Source: Caenorhabditis elegans
Taxonomy: Eukaryota; Nematoda; Chromadorea; Rhabditida; Rhabditidae
Length of the DNA: 64,000 bases
Assembly: GCF_000002985.6 (NCBI RefSeq)
Contig: NC_003284.9
Coordinates: 11,346,001 to 11,410,000 of the forward strand
Direction: 5' to 3'
Part shown: positions 39,091 to 51,600 of the stretch, in pieces
Layout of the letters: each line of letters starts with the position of its first letter
Numbering within the stretch: the stretch's first letter is position 1
Notes under the pieces: model-generated
Seen by the model: only the letters and a program-made list of their open reading frames with translations
Databases searched by the model: none
What the model was told of the DNA's origin: nothing
Position numbers and translations under genes: made by a program

Positions 39091-39105
39091 ATGACAACAG
39101 TTTGA
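39091..39105 (+). promoter_or_regulatory. Four-codon upstream ORF before prominin
   Basis: ATG ACA ACA GTT TGA lies 9 nt before the prominin ATG, just after a TATTCTAG acceptor (AG at 39082-39083). If that acceptor is used, the mature leader would carry this small uORF, which could lower translation of the main frame. Confidence 0.35.
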
Positions 39106-39114
39106 ACTTCTATC

Positions 39115-42100
39115 ATGATTTCTTCACTAATATTCTACTTGACAATAATTGTCGGGTTCACGTGTGCCGACTTGGTTTTTTCACCTTATAAATCCGCGGA
39201 GCAATACAAATGTGGAAGTTTTATGGAAGATAGGAATGGTCGAAAGGCTGATGCCGTTCTTAGTTTTTACTACACTACAATCGATCAGTTCATCACATTT
39301 GTCTCATACCCTTTTCCACATCAAGGTAAGTCATTAAAAAATCATTTTAAAAATAAACTTAAAATGCCAGAGTTTTACTAGTCCAATAAAAACTGTCAAA
39401 AATTTAGTACATTTTTCATTCTCTGTTTTTTTTTGGCATTACCATCCGCATTAGTAATGCGAACCAAATCGAGAGGAAAATAGATGTAAAAGTGGATCAT
39501 GAAGAAAAACCAGCCGGGATAATCCCGCGTTTTGTCCGGCCATGTTCCGCTTCAACTATTCTTAGTTTTTAATTTTATAGTTTGATACAAATGAAAACTA
39601 CATCACAAGAAGTTTAAACATTCAAATCCCTAGGGTATATTTTAATGAAATTTAAAAACATTCATGAAACTTTTCCAACCCAATATTATTTTTTCGAATT
39701 GTTATGAAACTATATGTATGATGAGAAACCGACGATTTATGTACAAATGAGGTAATCCTTTTTCGTGTCTGCGTCGATTAGTATCTTCGCAAATCAACTC
39801 AGCAAACACTTGAGACGGACCCCCAAAGCGCCCTGGCGCTCTTTCTTCGAACACGCATATATTCCACCCAAACCACCACAACATTCCGTAAAATTTTGAT
39901 TCACGCACTGAAGATATATCAGAGTTCATAATAACCGGAATATATTATTTTTTTATCAGAACTGTCACAAAAACTAGAACGTAAAATGAAACGGTATGAA
40001 AATCTGACCACCTGAAAAATATTCCAAATAAATTCGATTTCTCATTATTTTTTTCTCGAAAGACCCATTATTTCACTCGGCCTCTTGATCTAATACACCT
40101 ATTCCGGTTTCCAACTGACATTGACACATTTTTGTGTATTGCATCGACACTCAACCTAACAATTGGTTGTAGAGAGAAAATTTCAAGTGCGATCGAATTT
40201 GTATGGCAATAGAAAAAACACAATGAAATTACATGACTAACGGTGTTAACTAGGCAATGGAAAAATATTTGAAGAATATTGAACTTTTTCTGCAAATTAC
40301 ATCATAATTGTAAAAATTGAGAACATCGGAAATATAATTCGACATAACGGTTTCATTCAATTAAACCTGACTACCAGTAATTGAGCTTTGCAAGTTCGAA
40401 AGTTTAAGGGTACTGCAGGTATTTGCAATGCGCAACAGTTTCTGTGCTTCGCGGTATGTTACAATACATTAAAACTTTGCTAGTACCCCTAGGAAAATAT
40501 CGGTTATTAAAAAATCTCGTAGAGAAAAATTTAAAAACAGACAACACTGATAAAATGAATAATTTTTCCTCCCAAAAAACTAATCAGAATCTTAAAGTTT
40601 AAGCACTGAGTTTCGGCAGTTTCGCTTTTTAATTCCTAACTTTACTACTTAATATTAACTGTTGGCAAAAATTCGGTGTTTGAATATTAAAAAAATTTCG
40701 AACACATATGTATTTATGTTTAAATATGTACATGAACAAGCATTTATTTTATGTATCCTTAGCCATATTTTTCCAGAGCTTCTGAACGATCAAGCATTGA
40801 CTGGAGATCTTGTTGAACTTCAATCTTCAGTTGAAAAGAAGTATTGGCAGGTGGGTCACAACATACTTTTGGTTGATTCTCATCGGAATTGAAGCGTCCA
40901 TTGTCTTATTGCTTACATTCCGTGAGATGCTCTCTTACTCTTCTTTCTCGCGCGTACCTAAATCCTTCTGACCAACACAAGCTTAGCGTAAGTGACCCGT
41001 AGACTCTAACTGCTATTCTCAAAACTTGATTACGAACCGCGACCCCCCTTTCACCATCACTCGCGCCAAAGTATGTGTATGCATATGATAATAGGATTTG
41101 GAATGAACGAAAATGCGGAATTCCTTCTCTTAACTTGCCGAAAATGGAATTATGTTTAGTACATCCTGTGAAGAGAGGGGGGAGAACTTGATGAACTGGA
41201 CACGTTGGTCATAAAAAGTTTGGGCGGAGTAGAAATTGAAGGGGAAAGCGGATTTATGAATATATCACTTTATTGGTGTCTTATGAACCGTTCACAAAGT
41301 ACGAATCGGGTCTAGGAAAAGCAGGCTAAACGCAAAGAAAATTTGGTTTTATGGGGCCTAATAGATATTTATGGGAAGATTGTAACGTTTTCAAAAGTGG
41401 AATAATGCCACATCCAAGATTTTTGAAAAAAAAAACAAAAATTAATACAAACTGAATGCATGTTCCCTGAAGATTAACACAATGAATTTGTTTTAAAATT
41501 TTAAAATTTAATATTGAACGTTCACATTAAAATGTATTTTAGATATGAAAATGGCAAAAGATTATTTTGAACTGTTTTATTATTTGTCACACATTCCGAT
41601 TGTTCAAAATACATTATTAGCTTTATTTTGTGCAATTTTAGGATGTAGTTTATTTGATCATTTAACCCAGACTTCATTCCGGAGACTAGCGCGCTAAACC
41701 AATGAATCATTCATTATATTCCATTGGCTCCTCATTCATCACTTCCAGTCGGATGAATCACCTCTTTCCGCCAACTTTTTTCGGCTCTTTCCATGTGAAA
41801 GATATAAGGAAACAGAAACTTTATAAAAACAAGTGGACTGTGGCTAGTGTCGCAAGTGCAAATAATGACGATGTTAAGCGACTCGGAACTGGAATGCGTG
41901 GTGTTGGTAGTTGTGGTCAGCGATTGCAGTGCGCGTGTATAGCTCTTTTCTTTCATCCATTCAATCGGCGACAAAGTATCAGATTACGCATGTTTCGCAA
42001 AACCTAAGATTCATGCGTGAGAGCCGCGCTAAGAAGGGAAATGATTGAGTTGTTCAAGTGCCATGAAAAGTATTAGGGACAAGTCAAAAATAAGGAAATT

Positions 42101-45100
42101 TGAATTTGATGTACGGAACTATAGCGCGCTGGTGCGTATGCTTCATCAAGTTTGCCAATTTTCATATCATCCTTTAATGGACAAGGTTTTCAGGCTTGGC
42201 TAAAGTGAATACAAGGGACATTAAACGAGTATATATATATTTCTCTGTGCAAATCGATTCTAACAATTTTGAATGAATTCTTTGAATATGGCCATTTGAA
42301 CTTTCTATCAAAACTGGTAGTTGCGCATGACATAACATGACATTTTTATCTTTTTCCACAATCTCCCAATCTTACATCTGTTTCCTAATTTATGAACAAT
42401 TAAGAAAAAAACGAGAGAGAACAGTTTGAAAAGATGATAGCTCTTTTTCTCCTTCTCTTTAATTTTCTTGGTTCTCTGTTTTTCAAACAGCTATTTTGAA
42501 AATTTCTATCAAGAGCAATAGCATTAATTTTTACAATCAAAGACCAAAATGGGTAAAGAAATCGGAAAAGAAAAATGTTTGCATTTTACACAATGTGCGA
42601 TCTTCGGGTGAATTGATTTAGGTTTAGGGTAGCCGGCGAGCACGAAAAAGCGAAAAGCAAAGAAACTATATTGTTGACTACCTAAGAGCACTTTTTCAAC
42701 AGTCCAAAAGTGGAATCTTCAAAAAAGATAAAATAAAAATGAAAATACTTCAATGCGGAGATTAAACCAGTTTATTTTTTTCAGTGGATCGAATTTCAAA
42801 AAGGATGGATTGTACTGAGCGTCGGACTTGTTGCGATAAGTGTGCTCTTTGTGGTTTTTTATTTCTTCTACAAGTAAGAAACAACTAGTGAACTTTTACA
42901 AGAAAATCAATATTTTTTTTCAATTCTAGGTGCTGCGTGTGTATTTGCTCTCGATCCTCTAAAAAACAGAATACTGATGCAAGATATGACGGATGCAAAC
43001 GAAGCATGTGCAATCTGTTGTTATTTGTACTGGTCAGTGCGAATGCGTAAGTTTCTAACCATTTTTATTAATTTTGAAGAGCATAAGAAAAGTTAAACAC
43101 TATTTCTTTGACGCGTATGTATTAATTTTGATTACTTTCTAGGTTTGTTGCTTTTACCCTGTTAATGACAAGCCAATATGCTCAAATTGGTTTGGATAAG
43201 CTTCCAAATCGGATGAATCAATGTGTCGACGATTTGCAGTCATACAAAAGAGACAGTGATATGGTAATTTTTGTTGTTTTTAAATGGTTACTTGAATTTT
43301 ATAATTACAGAGAATACGAAAGTTGCTCATCGATGATTACCAGGTCCTCAATTCAACCATTACCAAACAACTATCCACTGCCGGATATAATGTAGTGGAC
43401 CGCGTCAAAAAACTGACTGGCGCACATGTCATTGACGTTTTCATGAACATTAGCAAAGGTAAGGTCATATTTATAATTACGAAATGTAAAAAAAAACACA
43501 TCGGTATTTTTTAGTGGCGCAAGAAATGCACGATGGGTTGGAGTCAGTTCATGGAAAGGTCAGATTTCTAAACGAAGAAGGTTCACGGTTTGAAGTACTT
43601 ATTAAAACTCTTATTCTCAGTTTAATTGTAATATTTTTAGGCTGAGTTCTCACGATTACGAAATACGGCTAATGAAGAGCTAGTCAAGTGTCTTGAAAAT
43701 GAGCTCGAGCCGGTTAGAAGCATGTGTGCAAAAGCAGAACGACTCCTTGAGAGTCTCGCTGTCACTCAATTCAAAATTGACCAAGTGAGTTGTACTAAAG
43801 ACGGGGCGTTTTCTATAATTAAAAAAAACAACACTTATTTTCAGAAATTCCTGCCCGATGCAACTGAGACCGGGCTTTCCGAAATTGTCAATGCGAATAT
43901 TACTCAAGTACTCGCTGCATCCAACAATCAATTTGAGCAATTAGAGAGCAGAATACAACACGAAATTGACAAAGAAACATATTGTAAGACAATAACACTA
44001 GAAATGTTATACATTCATATATATTTTTAAGCCGCTCAAAATATGTTGAAACAAATCGGAGATGATCTGTTTCTGGTAGCTGAAACAATTTCGACTCAAT
44101 TGCGCAAAGTAACATTTGAAGCTTTGTATAGCACTGTTTCTTATGTATCGGACCCTAAAAAAACACCAACTCTCAAATACATGCAATACAGGTAGGTCTT
44201 ATCAGAAAGGTCTACAAATTTGATATTTATGATCTCAGTTTGAAAACTTCCTTTTTTGTTTTGTTTTTGTGAAACCAATTATTTGGTATTATTAGAATAA
44301 TATTGCCAAATTTACAGCTGGTATGCGTCTCTTGTTATCACAAGTTTGTTTATTCTCCTGGCTCTCATTTTCCTATTTGGAGTTCTTTATGGAATATGTG
44401 GTCGACGTCCAACTTATTACAACGATGATTGTTGTGTAAGAAGCACTGGCGGAAAGTTTTATTCTTTGTAAGTTTTATATTACAATTAAATTAATCATAG
44501 GTTTAAATTTCAGTGGAATTGGGGCTTTTCTTCTTATCTTTGTCTTCCTGGCAGTGGGAACTTCTGCATTGATGTTTGCTGTTGGAAACTTCTCAAACTT
44601 GGTGTGCCAGCCCATGAGAAATCCCTTGAGCCATCCGGAATCGTTATCGGTTGGTTCATCTTTGTTCTCCCAAGTATAAAGATTTTTGCAGCTTGCTGAT
44701 AGATATATCAATCTTTGGAAAGCAAATCACACACCTGAAAATGATATCGAGGTTACTCTTCAGTCGAAATCGCCGGCAGAAATTATTAGAGCGTGTTCAA
44801 GAAACGAGACGCTGTACAACTTTTATGGATTTGACAAAAAGTATCATTTGAACAAACTACAGGTACTAACAAAACTTATACATAGATATGTTAAATATAA
44901 ATTTTGCAGGATTTTGAAAAAGATGCATACAACCAACTGCAAATTTCCTTGCGAACAACTATGGAAAATATGCCGGAAATTCGTCCGCTTGATGCATTCA
45001 TTTCAAGAAGCGAACTTCGAGATTTGGAGAAACTCGCCTCAGTGAATGTTTCAAAAGTTAGCCAACAAGGCCTGAATGCGGTTTGTAGATTGGAAACATA

Positions 45101-46407
45101 ATTGAGCAATTTTTAACTTTGAGTTTCAGATAAAGCATGCAATGGATGAACTCGACTTAGCATCCAAAACGCGGGAATTCGAGGAATCTCTAGACGCAAA
45201 TTCGGGTCGTCCTAAGGCAGTGACTCTTGTTCTTGAACAAATCAGAGAGTTAGAGATTCAATTTGCGAAACCATTAAGGAGCAGATTAGAGGCATTGTAC
45301 TCTAACATTACTTCACTCGATGAAAAGTGAAAATTCTTTAAATGTTGAATTCCTATAAAATACTTATTCCAGACTTTCTCAGCTTCAAGTTCCTGTTTCT
45401 TCTCTTCTTGTAAAGCTTCAGCATGCTCAGGCTTTACTGGCTGAAAACATGAGAGAGCATTTCGGTCGTGCAGCTAAAGAAGAATTCCAACAAATGGTTA
45501 ACAACATCGACCAGTACATAGTTCATGTCAAAAGCCAGGTAATAACGCAAAAGTGTTTCAAAAAATTCTATAATTGCTTGACTTTTCAGATGGAGAGCGA
45601 GGTCACGTCATGTCAACCGTTGACACAAATTGCCCGGCAAACAACTGCTGCTGTTTGTGCTTACACAATTGATCCATATGTAAAAATGACACAAAAATTG
45701 GGGAACTGTTTTCAATTTATAATTTCAGAACGGGACATGGATGTGTATGCTGATCTGCCTAGTTCTGTTGATACCAATTGTGATAATTTCAAACTCATTA
45801 ATAGGTTTATACTCTAAGATGCACGCGTTCCCAAAATAGTAAGTTTCACAATTTTATTTAAAGAAAAGTGTCACAATAACTTTAGCTTAGCCATTTTTTC
45901 GAAAAATAACCCTTAACTTTGCAATTTTGAATATAATTTTATATATTTCAGCATTGTGGAACCACCATCTGAAACACATCACATGTCATCGTTCATTACC
46001 GATACATATGACACTAGGCCTAAGCCGTAAGTTAGCATATTAATATCAATTGGAATATTTTTTGAAACTACACATTTTGAAATGATCTTTCAAATACTCG
46101 GTATCAGAAATAAAACGAGTTCAGTTTGAAACACAAAAACCAACAATAAAGATCAAAAAGTTGATGTAGCAAATTACCAACAAATACTGTTTTAGAAAAA
46201 TTTTGCATTATTACAAATGCGACAAAAATGTTTAATGTTTGCCAGAACCCAAAAAATATTAAATAATGAAAAAGTAACAGCCCTGCTATTGAAATCTGGA
46301 TATGAAAAATGTTCTAAATATAAATTCAAATGTTTCAAAAAACTATTTTTTTCAGTGGATACGCAAACTACACCTACACAGATGATTATCAACGTAATTA
46401 TCGATGA
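39115..46407 (+). CDS. Prominin-family five-transmembrane protein
   Basis: Prominin (PROM1/CD133 family), a cholesterol-binding glycoprotein of membrane protrusions. Twenty exons give 854 codons, near the family norm of about 850: 39115-39325, 40777-40850, 42785-42873, 42930-43046, 43143-43263, 43311-43458, 43515-43558, 43641-43784, 43845-43983, 44032-44191, 44318-44467, 44514-44649, 44692-44862, 44910-45080, 45130-45326, 45373-45538, 45590-45679, 45729-45838, 45952-46026, 46356-46407. Features: signal peptide (about 1-19), TM1 (102-124) followed by a Cys-rich turn KCCVCIC (125-131), TM2 (153-172), a large helical extracellular loop, TM3 (417-442), TM4 (468-492), a second large loop, TM5 (780-803) and a Tyr-rich tail. 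This N-out, five-helix plan with two big loops is diagnostic. Introns 1 and 2 are 1.45 and 1.9 kb. AATAAA at 46759-46764. Probably F08B12.1, from memory. Confidence 0.88.
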
Positions 46408-47300
46408 AGAGCCTCAGAAAATGTATTATCACAATTGCGCCTACTTAATTAAAAAATGCATGTATTTATGTCGACAATTCAGTTGAAATTTTCTTTCATT
46501 TCATTTGATCGCACCTAGAATCTACGAGTATCATTTTCCCATTATTCATTTCTCCCAGTCCCATGTTCTTTTTCTTAAAATCTACTCAAGTGAACCGCTC
46601 AATTCTACGCACACAGTTTTTCTATTCAGTGCCATTTTTGCATTTCCGTTTTTTCCTCAAATTCGATCTTCAGTTGTTTGACTTTTTTTCAGTTTCCGTA
46701 ACTTTTACTGATAGAATTATCATTTATGTGATGATTCCCCAATTGCGGTTCGTATTTGAATAAAAACATTAAACCACCCTCCACGTTGGTTCAGTTCTTC
46801 CAAAAGCGGATTGAAGTTGATAAGAGTTAAGATAAGAACAAATGTTGCGTGCAAACAATTCGTGATTTATTGTTTTTATATTTAAAATAATGTATATAGT
46901 TGTCCACGTTTTGGTGTCTCTTTAAAAAAATCATAAAGAACTAGCACGCACCGTAAAACTCACTACAAATAATTGAAAATCCCATTTATTTATTATTCAT
47001 GCATTTATTAAAGAGTCGTTATTTTCATTGTATTTTGCATCAATAGATCTACAGTTAAGAAAAGCAAAGGTTACATTGTTGCAATTCTAACCCTCCACAT
47101 TTCAATTACTATCTAATCGTGATAAGACAAGGACACACTACGTCGTAGTATGATACGGACAGTGTCCTCGCTCCTCCGGCAATCGATGGTCGTGTTCAAT
47201 CATTTTCATATCTCTCCTTTTTTTTGGTTTTATTTGTAAATTTTAATGAGTATAATCTCAACAATTTCCTCTTATTTTTAACTGAAAAATTTAGGAAATA
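46408..47300. other. Intergenic region between prominin and prx-12
   Basis: About 890 bp, with the prominin 3' UTR up to AATAAA at 46759-46764 and then the prx-12 promoter. No gene is seen. The gap is too long for a typical SL2 operon. A TTTAG acceptor ending at 47294, 6 nt before the prx-12 ATG, suggests trans-splicing there. Confidence 0.6.
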
Positions 47301-48568
47301 ATGAGTACGACTATTCGTGCCTCGCAGCTGGCTTCGTCAATTTCTCCAAAAACTGAAGAAAAGCAGCCATCGGTTTTTGATATAATCGCTCAAGAAAATC
47401 TTGCAACATCAATCAGACCGGCTTTACAGCATCTTGTAAAAGTATGTTAAGAATAAAAGTGAAACGAATATTTGAAATTGAACATTTCAGTATCTAGCAT
47501 TCTTCAAGCCAAAAACATTTCTTTCGGTTCACCGAAACTTTGATGAATACTACATCATATTCGATCTCATTTTGCAAAACCACTATTTGAGAAACTATGG
47601 TACGTTTTTTAATTCCAATTTTTCACCTAAAGATAATGTGTTTCAGGAGCGTCGTTCACGGAAAACTTTTATTCTATGAAGCGAATAGCATCAGGCACAG
47701 GAAATCCACCGAACGATGGTAGGGAAAGAATAATGTCGCTTATTACATTAGTCGGATGGCCTTATGTAGAGAATAAATTGAATCAGCTTTATGACAGGCT
47801 CAAGGAAGTTTACGAATGCAGAAGCTGGTCATCAATTAATGTATGTATAGACAAATAAATTTGAAATATCGTTTATAATTCCAGGGCATGAAAGCAAAGT
47901 GTCAAAAAATGTTTGTGATCATTTGGCCATACATCAAGACAGCTCTTAAGGCAGTGAAAAGTGCTCTACAACTTGCATACATTTTGAACCGCAGCTCCAT
48001 TCACTCGCCATGGCTTTACTTCTCAGGCGTGATTCTGAAACATCTTACGCCAGAAGACTTGGAAGCTTTCAATGCTGTTCCTCTTCATCTCCAAACTGGG
48101 TATCAAATTTCTAGAGGAACATTAAACGAACATATTCATTTAAGATTCTTCAATCGCATCTGGAGATTTATTTTGGGACTACCTGGAATCGTTTCAAGGC
48201 TCTTTGCTTATGGGCTCTTCTTTGTACAGTTTTTGGATTATATGTACAACACAGATTTGGCAAAACTTACAAAGACTGGCCTTGACGGAGCTATTCCTTC
48301 ACCTCCACACAAAATGATCATATCTGAATCGGAAATTTTGAGTTTGGACACCAATAAATGCCCAATTTGTTTGAAGAAAAGAGTTAATGATACTGCGCTT
48401 TTTGTATCTGGATATGTATTCTGCTACACATGTATCAACCAATACGTAAACACTTATAACAAGTGAGTTTTCTTTATTTTAAACTATCAATTATTTGAGA
48501 AAAATTTCAGATGTCCAGTGACAGGATGCCCGGCAAACGTTCAGCATTTAATCCGTTTGTTTGTATAG
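47301..48568 (+). CDS. prx-12: Peroxisomal import RING ubiquitin ligase subunit PEX12
   Basis: Peroxin-12, one of three RING subunits (PEX2/10/12) in the peroxisome membrane that ubiquitinate the receptor PEX5 for recycling. Five exons give 359 codons, the usual PEX12 length: 47301-47441, 47491-47599, 47647-47840, 47885-48462, 48511-48568. The Pex2/Pex12 N-terminal membrane domain covers about 30-260, with hydrophobic helices such as residues 235-255. The C-terminal RING has CPIC (307-310), CYTC (328-331), then C342 and C347; His and other ligands are missing, as in other PEX12 proteins, which bind fewer zinc ions than PEX10. AATAAA at 48603-48608. It runs tail-to-tail into slo-2, only 130 bp between stops. 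Confidence 0.95.
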
Positions 48569-48698
48569 CGCTACAAATTTAATTTTGAATCATGTTACGA
48601 CAAATAAAATTACAAAAATATTCATTTTTAAAACACGAGCAAATATTCCAGCAAATTCAACTTTTCGTTGTGTTGGGCATTGTACAAAAAACGCAAGT

Positions 48699-51600
48699 TT
48701 ACAAATTATTCTCATCAATGACAATTGTTGGGACTTGATTTGTTGAATCGATGGTTTCACTAACATTTTTACTGCGTCTTAGACCCCTTCTTGGGTTAAT
48801 TCTTGCGTTGGTTGCATCTTTCCGGATTGGACTTCTGATTACGTAGCTGAAAGTTCATTTATGAGTTCTTGATCAAAAATTCATCTGAAATAGAATTTAA
48901 AATCGTACACAATATCTCCGGACTCTAGTTCCAAATCTTGAGCAGGATTGATGATGACATATGAGATTTGCGACTTTTCATCGCTTCCTTCGAGCACTGA
49001 AATTTAAAATACAGTTCACCACGTCTAACCGCACCAAGAAAAATGATCACACTGAAGCAATTAGAATTAAACTTAAAGAATCTTCAACCTTATTATGAAA
49101 TGAAATAAAAGTAAATAGTAAGTATTAAAGTAAGTTTTCTAATTTTATTTTGTCTGCTGGTTCACACCACTCTTCGGCTTATACCTGTTGATCTGCACCG
49201 GCTAGCATATTTCCAATTGACTAGAAAGGGTTTAAAAATAGAAAACTAATTCCGAATAAAACTTACAAGTATGAGTGTCTTTTATATTAAGAAGTCTCAT
49301 TCGATTTTTCACATGATCATACATATCTTTGTTTCTTCCCATTTCAGTGTTTTCAAAATCTTTGCATTGTTCTTGAAGATCAAGGGATACCTGAAAATAT
49401 TAAAAAAAAAAACAATTAGTCGATACTGAGCAGATTTGTGTTTACCGTCTTAGTGTCCATCTTTTTGGTTCTGAAAATACCGATAGGAATATCAGCCACA
49501 GAGGAGCATAGTTTTTGATACAATCGTCCATAATTCCGAATCCATAAGTCATCCGATGTGATAACAAACTGAAATATTTATCACATGAAGGTTCACTGCA
49601 ATTAGTTTGATTGTACCGAAGTTAAATATCCGCCATCACTATGTTGATCAATTCCAAGAAGAAGTCTGACTAGATCAACCACAAACGGTTTGATAATAGC
49701 CTGAATATATTACGTTTGAATATGCGGAAATTAAAAAATTAACCTGATAAAGTAATCTATCCAGCATGTTAGCACTAAAAACACCTCCTTGTGCAAATGG
49801 TAGTCGGAACATGAACGGCATATGAGAGCCACGTTTTCGTTCCTTTTTTTCAAATCTGGATTGAGCCAATGAATAAGCATTATGTGGATTGAACTGCACG
49901 AATCGCATGTTTGTCGCATGCGTCAATTCAGTGATCATTCGAAGTCTTGGGAACATTCGATGAATCTTTTGAACTGTGATAATTGTGTTACAATCTGCAG
50001 TATGCTCCTCTGCCATTACAGCTGTCTCCTTGACAACAACCACATGCTCCGCACTGCTTACACCAGCTCGGAGAAGGCAATCCAAACTGTAAGATGATGT
50101 ATACTTATTGACGAACATATTAATGAACATGATAATTGGTCATCACTGCAACTCCCGCCAGACATCCGAAATTCAAAGACGAGTAGTTTATTATTACATT
50201 AAACTAAGGAATAAATAAGTTAGTTCACAGAGTTCACGTTGTACGATCTTCTTAGCCACGTCGTGGGTCAATACACGTTGATACCCAACAATAATAGATA
50301 ATTTATTTCATGTATTGTTGAATTAAATTTATAAAAACATTCACTTACTTTCCAACTTTTCCCTTCATCCAATAAACATCTGGGAAATATGAGATTGCAT
50401 CCAAAAATGCATCATTCAACGAATCTTGCTCTTCCAACTCCAAAAGAATGATGATCGGATGTAAATCATGCACTGGTCTGTAGTATGCTCGAAGAGGAAT
50501 AACTAAATTGTACATGCCACTGCTGGTTCTATCCGCCGCAAGAATAATTGGCCGATTTCTCCATTGGTACTCATGCGCAGAAGTAGCAGATTTATGAGCA
50601 CATTTTTCATCAAGCTTTAGACAGCAAAGCGACCGACGCTCTTTCATCATGTGGCACACAGTATTAGATGTTCCAATGTATGTTCTCACTTGTGGGTAAG
50701 TACGCTGAAGTTTATGTTGTATGCAAGGTCCACGGCATTTGTCGCAAATCTCTTCTTGATCAGAATCGGACGAGCTGTCAATTTTCCCCTCAGTAACCAT
50801 TGCAATTGACGGGCGACGACTAGATTGAACATGTTCTCCAACTTCAATTAAGTGGATCTCATCTGCAGCCTTTTCCTTCCTCTTCTTCTTTTTTCTGCCA
50901 ACTAACTCGGTTTTGTCAGATCTTGGTACATCTACAGCTACCGTTCCAATATTTGCAATAGTTGATGCAACATTTGCACGTTTTTGCTGGCTTCGGATGC
51001 CTTTTCTAAAGTCTGTCAGTGACTCTTCATTGGTCAATCCCATATAATAAACTGTATCAGTTGGCTGAATGATGTGAGAAGATCCTGGGTTTAACTTCAT
51101 ACGTGAAGTGTCCCCATCCGGAGAAACGGCAATCAAACCGATTCCGTATCTGAAAAAGAAAATGCTGAAGTTGCAAATAAGTGATCAACTAACTCTTTAT
51201 GCGCGTGGAAACTTGTGCTGCTAAATGACTTTCCGACATACTCACAGAAAAATTTGCTGTCTTGAACTTTAATCTGGTACATTTCGTTTCCAGAATGAAA
51301 TCCATAGACTTTGTGCCACGGTTCGGTAGATTTCTGGCCTTCCCTAGAATGATGACATCATTAAAGATTTTATACGAAATTAAATAAACGTACTCTCCAC
51401 GAGAGGTGTGCATTAAAAGTGTGATGAAAGTAGAAATTCCCGGGCAGATGCAATTGTTTGCAAGTAGAGCGTATTTAAATTCATCCTCACAAATTAAGAC
51501 TTCTGAAAGAATGTATGTAATCATCGAGAAAGTAGTAAGAATCGTTTAAAGTTTAAAGAAATACTGCTAATTTTGAACCTATTTTTCTCTATTTTGAATA

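Larger units (their letters stand above)
31462..39114. other. Large intergenic region between divergent tni-1 and prominin genes
   Basis: About 7.6 kb with no supported gene. Near tni-1, 31.9-33.7 kb has many purine-rich runs on the + strand (for example 33221-33290), equivalent to CT-rich DNA on the tni-1 sense strand. Regions 34.7-38.6 kb are very AT-rich. A C/T- and GC-richer block at 38690-38900 precedes the prominin start. Short frames (32434-32888, 33197-33671, 34373-34696, 37388-37607) have no recognisable domains or consistent splice partners. Confidence 0.55.

Noticed and set aside
46408..47300. Prominin and prx-12 as a two-gene operon
   Set aside because: The gap is about 890 bp, with a poly(A) signal 540 bp before prx-12; nematode operon genes are usually about 100 bp apart.
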